Shown here: one piece after another, positions 1 to 7,092 of the stretch | Layout of the letters: each line of letters opens with the position of its first letter | Position numbering within the stretch: position 1 is the stretch's first letter | Source: QNES01 sp023143415 | GTDB lineage: Bacteria; Pseudomonadota; Gammaproteobacteria; Beggiatoales; Beggiatoaceae | DNA: 11,958 bases | Direction of reading: 5' to 3' | NCBI GenBank assembly: GCA_030632725.1 | Contig: DAOVUF010000135.1 | Coordinates: 1 to 11,958, forward strand | Notes under the pieces: model-generated | Database searches by the model: none | What the model saw: only the letters and a program-made list of their open reading frames with translations | Told to the model about the DNA's origin: nothing | Made by a program: the position numbers and the translations under genes

Positions 1-1778
1 ATAGTCGGTGCTTGGAAAAGCGTTATCAAAGGCAAGTGCTTGTCAAGGTGCTTTTCAATCAGGCTCAACAGTTTCACCGCCAACAAAGAATGTCCGCCGA
101 TGTCAAAAAAGTTATCATGTATCCCAATAGGGGAAATGCCCAATACTTTTTCCCAGATTTTAGTCAGTTGCTGTTCCAACGCATTTCGTGGGGCAACAAA
201 GTTTTCTTCTGGTTGTAATCTAAGTTGCTCTGGTTTAGGTAGTGCTTGTTTATCTATTTTTCCATGAGAAGTCAAGGGTATCGCTTCTAGCGTTATAAAT
301 ATTGACGGTACCATGTACTCTGGCAGCTTTTCTTTTAAGAAACGCTGTAATTCACTTGTTTTTGGTTCTTGTTCTAAAGCAGGTACTATATAAGCGACTA
401 GACGTTGTTCGCTGTCTTCTCGAAATAGAACCACTGCATTTTTGATAAGGCGATGATGAATTAACACATTTTCTATTTCACCTAGTTCAACTCGAATACC
501 TCGGATTTTGACTTGATTATCCTTTCGTCCAATAAATTGAAAATGGCCATCATTCAAAACTCGCGCTAAATCGCCCGTCTTGTAGATTAAATCATCTGAT
601 TTTTTACTGAATGGATTGGGTACGAAAACTTCTTGAGTCAATTCTGGCTTGTTATAATATCCCAGCGTTAGATAGGGTGTTCTGATATAAAGTTCACCGA
701 TAATGCCTTGAGGACATAATTCTTGATTATCATCTAATATGACTGCCTTCGCGCCTTTCATGGGTTGACCAATGGGAATGAAACCACGTTCCACATCTGA
801 TTCTTGAACAAAATGGTAAAATTTGACCATAGTGGTTTCGCTGGCACCGTAGAGATTGACGAGTTGAATTTTGCGTTCATAAGTGTCCATCCATGTTTTC
901 ACATCAGAAACGGGTAGGACTTCCCCCGCCATCAAAATATATTTAAGCGACTTCAGCTTTTGTGAATCTAAAGCACCCGCCACCATGATTTTAAACAAAG
1001 AGGGTACACAATGAATTAAGTTAATCTGTTGACGGTCAATCCAATCAATCAGCGTTTGTGAATCAAGCAGTTTATTATTTTCTGGTGGAATACAAATTGT
1101 GCCGCCAGCACCTAATGCGACAAACACATCTCTTAAAAATGCGTCAAAAGTGGGCATCGTAAATTGGCTGATTCGCCATCCCGGCATCACATTAAAAGTT
1201 TCTATCTCCCACCGAATAAAATGGGAGATACTTTTTAATCGCCCTGCAATGCCCTTTGGTATTCCCGTCGAACCAGAAGTGTGATAAATAGTGCACATTG
1301 CTTCATTATCAATAGAAACGGTTGGCTTTTCGGCACTAAAATCGTCAATGGGTTCGATAATGGGAATGAGGTGATCAGCCTTATCAGAAGGTTTATTTCC
1401 TTCCAAATTGAGTAATCGACTCTTTTTATGACTAATACGAGCGACAATTCTGCTCAATTTTGCTTGTGTGATAAAGCAATCTGGAGACAATTCCCTAACA
1501 ATGTAACGCAACCGTTCTTCAGGAAATTCTGGATCGAGCGGTACAAATACGCAACCTGCTCTCATTATCCCAATCAAGCTAATGATAATGTTGATCCTAT
1601 CATCAAGCATCACAGCAATAATGGAGCCTTTTGGTAATTGATTAGCCCTCAAACAATGAGCTAATTGATTTGCCTTACGATCAAGAAGCGCGTAAGAGAC
1701 TTGTTTATCATTCCGCTGAATGGCTATCTCTTCAGGGAATTTTTGACAGGTGTTATCTAATAATTCTAATATTCCCAT
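1..1778 (-). CDS. NRPS, adenylation-PCP (module 2), 3' end outside the window
   Basis: NRPS fragment of 592 complete codons that selects an amino acid, activates it as the adenylate and loads it on its own carrier domain. Visible motifs: A3 TSGSTGIPKG (167-176), A5 NLYGASE (308-314), A7 YKTGD (399-403), A8 GRKDNQVKIRG followed by ELGEIE, A10 GKIDK (506-510), then a PCP with GGHSL whose Ser564 should carry phosphopantetheine. No condensation domain precedes the A domain. The stretch SHFIRWE...TFDAFLRDVF between A3 and A5 is a variant of the usual core. Pocket residues aligned by eye to PheA: D212, A213, R216, H256, L282, A284, L309, M317, V318, K507. The Arg/His pair is typical of A domains for Asp, methyl-Asp or Glu, as in McyB and McyE of microcystin synthetase. 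GGAGAG lies 8 nt before the ATG, which is 15 nt after the racemase stop, so the two are probably cotranscribed. Domain calls are secure; the substrate is inferred. Confidence 0.93.
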   Translation of the reverse strand, partial: MGILELLDNTCQKFPEEIAIQRNDKQVSYALLDRKANQLAHCLRANQLPKGSIIAVMLDDRINIIISLIGIMRAGCVFVPLDPEFPEERLRYIVRELSPDCFITQAKLSRIVARISHKKSRLLNLEGNKPSDKADHLIPIIEPIDDFSAEKPTVSIDNEAMCTIYHTSGSTGIPKGIAGRLKSISHFIRWEIETFNVMPGWRISQFTMPTFDAFLRDVFVALGAGGTICIPPENNKLLDSQTLIDWIDRQQINLIHCVPSLFKIMVAGALDSQKLKSLKYILMAGEVLPVSDVKTWMDTYERKIQLVNLYGASETTMVKFYHFVQESDVERGFIPIGQPMKGAKAVILDDNQELCPQGIIGELYIRTPYLTLGYYNKPELTQEVFVPNPFSKKSDDLIYKTGDLARVLNDGHFQFIGRKDNQVKIRGIRVELGEIENVLIHHRLIKNAVVLFREDSEQRLVAYIVPALEQEPKTSELQRFLKEKLPEYMVPSIFITLEAIPLTSHGKIDKQALPKPEQLRLQPEENFVAPRNALEQQLTKIWEKVLGISPIGIHDNFFDIGGHSLLAVKLLSLIEKHLDKHLPLITLFQAPT

Positions 1779-1793
1779 AATTCATCTCTCCGG

Positions 1794-2501
1794 TTAAATA
1801 TTCGCGTTATCCATAAGACTTCTGATATTTTTAGCGATAGCCAATAGTGGATCGATAATACAATCATTTTGTCCTTTATATGTCATAAAATACTTTGTCA
1901 ACAGGTGAAATTCCGTACATCCAGCGATTAGAGAATCAACGGAGTATTTTTTAATCAGATTATCAAGATGGAAATTGATAGCGTCTTGATAACCACTTTT
2001 TTTAAGGTGGTAAATCAAATAATGAATTGTACTTTGATCTGCCTCATCAGGCAGTATCACATACTCATCAGCAAGAAACCACTGGGAATGATTTTGGAAA
2101 ATGCCAGCTTGGCGCGTTCCATTAGTGCATAGTAACAAATACCGTTTTTTTTCCCGTAATATCTCCTGAATGATTATATCAATTAGGGAGATTATATTTT
2201 TCCTTAAATTGGCTGGCACGCTTGGCAGAAAATGATGAATGGTAATACAGGTTATCACTATTTTACTCGCACCGAGTTGAGTCAGCTTTTCCAACGTTTT
2301 TACCAAAGAACGGATTAATAAATCTTCTTCTGATTGATTAATAATCGCCTTTGTTCTGTCGGGAAATGTGGGATCAGAGTAAAGAATACAAGCGGGTTGT
2401 TCTTGTTCTAAGTCTGTTGTATTACACTCATAAATCGTTTTCAGAAACGCCGCGGATGCTAATGGTCCCATTCCACCCAAGATGCCCAAGATTTTTTTCA
2501 T
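1794..2501 (-). CDS. Aspartate/glutamate racemase family protein (McyF-like)
   Basis: Cytosolic, PLP-independent racemase of 235 residues, the usual family length. The N-terminus KILGILGGMGPLASA is the family's start signature. The two catalytic cysteines are Cys85 in ITCITIHH, where the usual CNT has become CIT, and Cys195 in AGCTEFH (canonical GCTEL). In characterised relatives one Cys removes and the other returns the alpha proton of L-Asp or L-Glu, giving the D-isomer. It lies 15 bp upstream of the acidic-type A2-PCP2 NRPS and on the same strand, an arrangement that recalls mcyF in microcystin clusters. The inferred role is supplying a D-acidic residue to that NRPS; a housekeeping role in D-Glu supply cannot be excluded. 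No clear Shine-Dalgarno precedes the ATG. A TTGACA with a weak AATAAA box 17 nt downstream (2567-2539) could be its promoter. The Asn-to-Ile change beside Cys85 is unusual and may affect substrate choice. Confidence 0.88.
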   Translation of the reverse strand: MKKILGILGGMGPLASAAFLKTIYECNTTDLEQEQPACILYSDPTFPDRTKAIINQSEEDLLIRSLVKTLEKLTQLGASKIVITCITIHHFLPSVPANLRKNIISLIDIIIQEILREKKRYLLLCTNGTRQAGIFQNHSQWFLADEYVILPDEADQSTIHYLIYHLKKSGYQDAINFHLDNLIKKYSVDSLIAGCTEFHLLTKYFMTYKGQNDCIIDPLLAIAKNIRSLMDNANI

Positions 2502-2538
2502 TTAATCTGTTTAATCCATTCGAGGATCGAATTTAAAA

Positions 2539-2610
2539 TTTATTGAGCCTATTGCTAAATTTGTCAAAAAAAAGTTATCTCTTGACATATAATAGATGTT
2601 ATATTTATAT
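2539..2610. promoter_or_regulatory. Divergent promoter region between racemase and MNT-HEPN
   Basis: Two perfect -35 hexamers face away from each other. TTGACA on the minus strand (2567-2562) is followed after 17 nt by AATAAA (2544-2539) and would drive the racemase. TTGACA on the plus strand (2582-2587) is followed after 17 nt by TTATAT (2605-2610) and would drive the toxin-antitoxin pair. The hexamers form an inverted repeat, TGTCAA-N14-TTGACA, that could also be an operator. The -10 boxes are weak, so this is a prediction only. Confidence 0.4.
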
Positions 2611-2655
2611 TTATAAATGTTCAGATCATTCACAGGGCAAACACTTTTTAATATT

Positions 2656-2940
2656 ATGCGTCTTAACGAATTTGAACAGCAAAGCATTAAGCAAAGCATT
2701 TATGCACTTGATCTTAATGCTAAGATTATCCTATTTGGCTCACGAACCAATGATGCTGCACGAGGTGGAGACATTGATTTATTAATTATTTCTAATCACC
2801 TCAAACGCGATCAGCTTGGAAAAATACGATGGCAATTGTGGGAAAAATTAGGAGAACAGAAAATTGATCTCGTACTTTCTGATACGCAATTATCGAATAC
2901 CTTTGCAAGGGCTGTTTTTCAAGAAGGAGTTGTATTGTGA
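2656..2940 (+). CDS. mntA: MNT-domain nucleotidyltransferase, antitoxin of a HEPN-MNT pair
   Basis: Small nucleotidyltransferase of 94 residues. It shows LFGSR at 26-30, the metal-binding GGDIDLL (Asp39 and Asp41) and a third acidic position, Asp71, in KIDLVLSD: the minimal nucleotidyltransferase active site. In studied MNT-HEPN systems the antitoxin transfers AMP to the tyrosine of the toxin's RX4HXY motif and silences it. I chose the ATG at 2656 because it gives the usual roughly 25-residue lead before the GS motif. An in-frame ATG at 2617 would add 13 residues and lies close to the predicted transcription start, so it remains possible. Neither start has a good Shine-Dalgarno. The stop overlaps the toxin start by 4 bp. 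The pair is transcribed against all neighbouring genes, which suggests separate acquisition. Confidence 0.85.
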   Translation: MRLNEFEQQSIKQSIYALDLNAKIILFGSRTNDAARGGDIDLLIISNHLKRDQLGKIRWQLWEKLGEQKIDLVLSDTQLSNTFARAVFQEGVVL

Positions 2941-3413
2941 AAAAATCGAATAATATTCAAATACTTAAAGAAAATAAGGCTGCAATGAACAGTGCGATTC
3001 AATGGCTAAAACGTTCTTATGGCTTATGTACCCAGATTGGAATCAAAAAGGATTATACGGATGAGGAATATGATACTTTTGAGACTTTAACCAGTCGCTA
3101 TGCCAGAGCCATTGATCTCATTGTACGCAAAGTACTCCGAACGATTGATATTGTGGAGTTTGAACAATCGGGTACATTGATTGATACTGTGAACCGTGCT
3201 GAAAAACGGGGTTTGATAAATAGCGTTAGTTCATTACGCGAAATGACTGAGTTGCGGAACGAAATTGCTCATGATTACATTAAAGCAGAGCTCATTGAGA
3301 CTTTTGAGAATACACTCAATCAAACTTTTCATGTCATTGCACTTGCCAAACGTATTGACGACTATATTGTTGCACATAATTATGTCGATGCGAGGTCATT
3401 TCCCAACTCCTGA
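2937..3413 (+). CDS. hepT: HEPN-domain toxin, probable RNase of a MNT-HEPN pair
   Basis: Protein of 158 residues, mostly predicted helical, with the HEPN catalytic motif RNEIAHDY at 107-114 (Arg107, His112, Tyr114). This fits RX4HXY exactly: Arg and His form the RNase site, and Tyr is the residue AMPylated by MntA-type antitoxins. Members act as ribonucleases on tRNA or mRNA when not neutralised. The start is GTG at 2937, inside the antitoxin's last codons (GTGA overlap), preceded by AAGGAG 8 nt upstream, so translation is coupled and starts efficiently. The likely role is genome stabilisation or antiphage defence; nothing ties it to peptide synthesis except position. All active residues are present, so the toxin should be functional. 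Exact RNA target unknown. Confidence 0.87.
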   Translation: MKKSNNIQILKENKAAMNSAIQWLKRSYGLCTQIGIKKDYTDEEYDTFETLTSRYARAIDLIVRKVLRTIDIVEFEQSGTLIDTVNRAEKRGLINSVSSLREMTELRNEIAHDYIKAELIETFENTLNQTFHVIALAKRIDDYIVAHNYVDARSFPNS

Positions 3414-3432
3414 TTTAGCACCAGTCTTTTAA

Positions 3433-3540
3433 TGTTGGGTGGGTAGAGCGAACGCTCCACCATTTTTGGTGGCACTTCGTTCCTTTCGAGGCTAAAGATT
3501 TTTCTTTAAAAAAACTTTAGCCTCGAAACCACCCTACATT
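3433..3540. repeat. Composite palindromic repeat with a nested hairpin
   Basis: The outer ends read GTTGGGTGGGT and ACCACCCTACAT, a degenerate form of the GTAGGGTGGGTAG family at 7097-7284. Inside are a small hairpin, CCACCA-TTTT-TGGTGG (3457-3472, extended outward by GAACG/CGTTC), and a larger one with perfect 14-bp arms TTTCGAGGCTAAAG (3484-3497) and its complement (3515-3528). The inner hairpin resembles the one that interrupts the ATPase at 8249-8291, so it appears to have inserted into an older repeat. Confidence 0.75.
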
Positions 3541-3550
3541 TACTTCGGTA

Positions 3551-3764
3551 TTTAATTAACTGATGTGACGCAAAGCGATTCTATTCAAACTTAGAAATCC
3601 GATTTTTTTGTTCTGAATCAGAATTTCTTAAATATCGTTTCGCCGCTTAGAAATCTTTGAAAAAATCGGATTTCTTAAACATCGTTTCGCCGCTTAGAAA
3701 TCTTTGAAAAAATCGGATTTCTTAAACATCTTGGAAACATAGTGCGTCACATCAGTTAATTAAA
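3551..3764. repeat. MITE-like element with perfect 22-bp terminal inverted repeats
   Basis: The 22 bases at 3551-3572 (starting TTTAATTAACTGATG) recur as an exact reverse complement at 3743-3764, giving a 214-bp element. It has no coding capacity. The interior holds about 2.4 copies of a 47-bp tandem repeat (ATCGTTTCGCC starts at 3634 and 3681), each with a small AGAAATC/GATTTCT inverted repeat. The right terminus contains the TAA stop of the NRPS gene. No clear target duplication is visible, so calling it a non-autonomous transposon is inference. Confidence 0.7.
3618..3730. repeat. 47-bp tandem repeat, about 2.4 copies
   Basis: Exact 47-nt spacing is seen for ATCGTTTCGCCGCTTAG (3634, 3681) and for ATCGGATTTCTTAAACATC (3665, 3712). 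The first, partial unit is diverged (TTCTTAAATATC at 3625). Copies are contiguous with no unique spacers, so this is not a CRISPR array. Confidence 0.8.
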
Positions 3765-6700
3765 CGTCATCAAAAAAGTCCTCATTAAAATCATCTATTA
3801 AAGCCGCTTTTTCAACATCGTTTAAGAGCGACAATTTTGAGAGACATTTATTTGGTTCAACGACAATGTCTGCCAGCAACGTTCTAAAATGCCCCACCAT
3901 ACGCTGCATCGTTGCCGCACTGAACAGGGCAGTATTATATTCAAACCAGCCGGTGATTCCTTCCGCTTTTTCATATAACTCTAAGGTTAAATCAAACTTA
4001 ACCGTGCCCGTATTGACATTTAATGGCGTTGTTGTCAAACCGTTTAGTTTTAATTCAGGAAAATCAAAGTTTTGCAGTAAAAAAAACGTTTGGAATAAGA
4101 GATTATGACTGAGATCACGTTCTGGGTGTAGGCTATCAATTAAGTTTTTAAAAGGTAAATCTTGGTGGTTGTATGCCGCGAGCGCGACTTCGCGCACTTG
4201 CTTTAAAAATGATACAAAGGGCGTTTGTCCAGATAGGGTGGTGCGTAGCACTAAGTTATTGATAAATAAGCCCATGACATTTTCCCACTCGATCCCTTGT
4301 CGCCCTGCCGCTGCTGTTCCCACCGATAAATCCGTTTGCCCTGTGTAGCGATACAATAAAGTTTTAAAAGCCGCTAACAAAGTCATAAATAAAGTCACCG
4401 CTTGCTGATGGCTAAATTGATTTAAAGCGGTTGTGAGTGATGGCGAAATAATGATGGGTTGCCGTGCGCCCTGATAAGTTTGTACGGGAGGGCGTGGATA
4501 ATCGGTGGGCAATTCTAATATCGGCAAAGGGCCTTTTAATTGTGATTGCCAATAAGCCAATTGTGATTGATATTGCTCACTTTGCAGCCATTGATCTTGC
4601 CACTGACAAAAATCGGTGTATCGATAATGCCTCGAATGTCTCGAATGCCTCGAATGCCTCGATCCCAAACTCTGTTTGGGAATGCCTTCCTCGACGCTCC
4701 GCGTCGTGTCTTCTGAACGGTGGAAACCAGAAAGTTCCGCATACAATGCGATCAATTCATCTATAAAAAGCCCGATTGTCCAACCATCTGTGATTAAATG
4801 ATGGAAAGTCAGCAATAATATCTGTTCTTCTTCATCTAGGCGAAGTACAGTTGCTCGCCATAAACACGCTTGCCCCAAATCAAAAGAGCGGCGGATTTCT
4901 TCATTGATAACTTGTTGCGTTTCAGATTTTTCGCTCAATTCAATGATTTTCACAGAATAAGGTGCCGGAGGAATAATTCGTTGTTGCGGCACACTTGTCT
5001 CGTTCACTTCAAAATGGGTACGCAAAGTGGCATGACGGCGCACCATTTCGCTAAATGCTTGTTCTAGTAGAGAAAAATTAATTTTTCCCGTTAGCTGATA
5101 CGCTAAAGGTATATTAAAAGTCGGTGTATTAGGATGAAGTTGCTCAAATAACCAGAAACTTTGCTGGGTAATGGATAGCGGGGCAGTATCAACAGCCTCA
5201 CTTTTAATTCCAACGGGAATGGTGAGGGTTTCCAATGACTTCAGAGGAACAAGCGAATCAATATACGCCGCCAACATTGCCACTGTCGGTTTATCAAATA
5301 AAACACTTATTGGTACATCAGTCTGAAAAATCTCACGCACCCGCGAAATAATCCGAGTTGCCAGCAGTGAATGTCCACCCAATTCAAAAAAGTTGTCGTG
5401 AATGCTGAACTGTGATACACCTAAAACGTTGCTCCACCATTTAAACAGATTAATTTCGGTGGGGGTGTTTGGCAAGCCATCGGCTGAATCGCTACCTTCC
5501 CAAGTGGGTAAGGGTAAAGCCTTACGATCTATTTTGCCATTAGGGGTTAAAGGCATTTTGTCTAGCCTGACGAAGGCAGCGGGTCTCATATGATTAGGCA
5601 ACTTATCCTGCAAAAAATAACGTAAGTTACTGATATTGATATTTTTTTTATCAATAAAATAAGCGACTAAGCGTTTATCACCGGGAGAAATTTCCGGCGC
5701 AGTCACCACCGCTTCTCGTACATCAGGATGTTGGTTCAATACTGCTTCAATTTCACCAAGTTCAATACGAAATCCACGAATTTTGACTTGATGATCAATG
5801 CGCCCCAGAAATTCAATATTGCCATCCGGCAGATAACGGGCTAAGTCGCCCGTTTTGTAGAGGCGTGAATTGGGATCATCACTAAAGGGATTTTTGATGA
5901 ATTTTTCAGCAGTTAATTTGGGGCGGTTGAGGTAGCCGCGAGCAACACCCACACCACCAATATGGAGTTCACCCAATACGCCGATAGAAACGGGATTATT
6001 GTCGCTGTCTAAAATGTAGACAATCTTGTTAGCGAGAGAACGACCAATGGGAATTCTTTGAGAATGCGTTTTACTGTCAAATTGAGATGTCATCTCAAAA
6101 GTTGTTGTCGTGATAGTCGCCTCAGTTGGCCCATAAGCGTTGATCAGACGGATTGAAGTCATTGGTGTTCGCTGCCATAATTCGAGCATTTTCTGTAACA
6201 TTATGTCTCCACCAACGATGACCAATTTGAGTGGGTTGTTTAAGGCGAATTCATGCAAATTGTCCCACTCTTGGAGCCACTGTTGCCAATAGGCTGGCGG
6301 AAGATTAGCCACAGTTATTCCATTTTTAACGATTCTCTGACAAAAATCAGTGATTGTCCAGAGTTGCCTACCTCGTAAAATTAACCTCGCACCCGTAATA
6401 AAAGTAGAAAAGATTTGTTCTATTGAGGCATCAAAATTGAGAGAGGCAAACTGAAGCACTCTGTCACTAGGAGCCAGTTGGTAATGAGATTTAACAACAC
6501 AGCAATGCTCAGCAATAGAATGATGAGAAATCATTACTCCTTTAGGTTTTCCAGTCGAACCAGACGTATAAATCACATAAGCCAAATTGTCGGGCGTTGT
6601 TCGATTGATGGGATTTTCGTCACACCCCTGAGAAATGATTCCCCAGTCTTTGTCTAAACAAACTGTATGAGCTTGATGTTCAAGCAATCCATCCATTAAC

Positions 6701-7062
6701 ACTTTCTGAGTCAATAAGACAGGCACTTGTGCATCTGACAACATGAAAGCGAGACGCTCTTTGGGATAAGTCGGATCAAGTGGCACATAAGCCCCACCTG
6801 CTTTGAGAATCCCCAACAATCCCACTATCATTTCTAAAGAACGCTCCACACAAAGCCCAACCAAAACTTCTGGCTCAACGCCAAGTGTTTTGAGATAATG
6901 CGCGACTTGATTGGCACGGGCATTTAAAGCGTGGTAGGTTAATTGTTGGTTTTCAAAAACAACAGCGATGGCATCGGGTGTGCGCTCGACTTGGGCTTCA
7001 AAGCGTTGGTGAAGACATAATGGGGAGTTATTGGTTTTTATAGGGTTATCGTTTTTTGGCAT
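3760..7062 (-). CDS. NRPS, A1-PCP1-C2, initiation module plus next condensation domain
   Basis: Complete 1100-residue NRPS. The adenylation domain spans about 15-520: A3 YTSGSTGKPKG (165-175), A5 NAYGPTE (308-314), A7 YKTGD (402-406), A10 PNGKIDRKAL (507-516, Lys510). The PCP is at about 530-605 with LGGHSL and Ser565. The condensation domain, about 625-1095, has an intact HHLITDG (754-760). With no N-terminal C domain it should start a peptide: A1 loads residue 1, and C2 joins it to a residue on another protein, most simply the A2-PCP2 NRPS encoded further along this strand. Pocket residues by eye are D211, A212, E215, N253, V281, V283, A309, I317, T318, K510; I recognise no specificity, though Glu215 would suit a basic or polar side chain. 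No thioesterase or epimerase is present. Oddities: an in-frame repeat at residues 780-812 and a stop codon inside an inverted-repeat element. No good Shine-Dalgarno precedes the ATG. Confidence 0.96.
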   Translation of the reverse strand: MPKNDNPIKTNNSPLCLHQRFEAQVERTPDAIAVVFENQQLTYHALNARANQVAHYLKTLGVEPEVLVGLCVERSLEMIVGLLGILKAGGAYVPLDPTYPKERLAFMLSDAQVPVLLTQKVLMDGLLEHQAHTVCLDKDWGIISQGCDENPINRTTPDNLAYVIYTSGSTGKPKGVMISHHSIAEHCCVVKSHYQLAPSDRVLQFASLNFDASIEQIFSTFITGARLILRGRQLWTITDFCQRIVKNGITVANLPPAYWQQWLQEWDNLHEFALNNPLKLVIVGGDIMLQKMLELWQRTPMTSIRLINAYGPTEATITTTTFEMTSQFDSKTHSQRIPIGRSLANKIVYILDSDNNPVSIGVLGELHIGGVGVARGYLNRPKLTAEKFIKNPFSDDPNSRLYKTGDLARYLPDGNIEFLGRIDHQVKIRGFRIELGEIEAVLNQHPDVREAVVTAPEISPGDKRLVAYFIDKKNINISNLRYFLQDKLPNHMRPAAFVRLDKMPLTPNGKIDRKALPLPTWEGSDSADGLPNTPTEINLFKWWSNVLGVSQFSIHDNFFELGGHSLLATRIISRVREIFQTDVPISVLFDKPTVAMLAAYIDSLVPLKSLETLTIPVGIKSEAVDTAPLSITQQSFWLFEQLHPNTPTFNIPLAYQLTGKINFSLLEQAFSEMVRRHATLRTHFEVNETSVPQQRIIPPAPYSVKIIELSEKSETQQVINEEIRRSFDLGQACLWRATVLRLDEEEQILLLTFHHLITDGWTIGLFIDELIALYAELSGFHRSEDTTRSVEEGIPKQSLGSRHSRHSRHSRHYRYTDFCQWQDQWLQSEQYQSQLAYWQSQLKGPLPILELPTDYPRPPVQTYQGARQPIIISPSLTTALNQFSHQQAVTLFMTLLAAFKTLLYRYTGQTDLSVGTAAAGRQGIEWENVMGLFINNLVLRTTLSGQTPFVSFLKQVREVALAAYNHQDLPFKNLIDSLHPERDLSHNLLFQTFFLLQNFDFPELKLNGLTTTPLNVNTGTVKFDLTLELYEKAEGITGWFEYNTALFSAATMQRMVGHFRTLLADIVVEPNKCLSKLSLLNDVEKAALIDDFNEDFFDDV
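4627..4725. repeat. In-frame palindromic/tandem repeat inside the NRPS C domain
   Basis: On the plus strand: 9-bp units tcgaatgtc/tcgaatgcc at 4632-4658, with a degenerate unit before them; then a hairpin TCCCAAAC-TCT-GTTTGGGA with perfect 8-bp arms (4663-4681); then a second hairpin CGACGC-TCC-GCGTCG (4692-4706). Translated in the NRPS frame this gives residues 780-812, including SRHSRHSRHSRH (801-812), between LYAELSGF and YTDFCQWQ. Related C domains have a short loop there. It keeps the frame and so looks tolerated. Confidence 0.72.
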
Positions 7063-7092
7063 TTTGTATTCTGTTTCAGTTCAGAAGCGTAG

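Larger units (their letters stand above)
3414..3759. other. Repeat-filled intergenic spacer without a gene
   Basis: No convincing coding sequence lies between the convergent HEPN toxin gene and the NRPS stop. The spacer consists almost wholly of repeats: a composite palindrome at 3433-3540 and an inverted-repeat-bounded element at 3551-3764. Their hairpins could stop transcription from either side, but none has a clean U-tract. Confidence 0.75.

Noticed and set aside
1235..1447. Minus-strand open frame
   Set aside because: Out of frame with the A2 NRPS; shows no domain, while the NRPS frame is continuous through this stretch.
1428..1637. Plus-strand open frame
   Set aside because: Antisense to the A2 adenylation domain, whose motifs are clear on the minus strand.
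2617..2655. Upstream start for the MNT antitoxin at 2617
   Set aside because: Extra 13 residues are not part of the usual MNT domain and no Shine-Dalgarno is seen; a leaderless start cannot be fully excluded.
3618..3730. CRISPR-like direct repeats
   Set aside because: The 47-bp units are contiguous with no unique spacers, and no cas gene is present.
4464..4766. Plus-strand 100-codon open frame
   Set aside because: Antisense to the C domain and created partly by the tandem 9-bp repeat; no recognisable protein.
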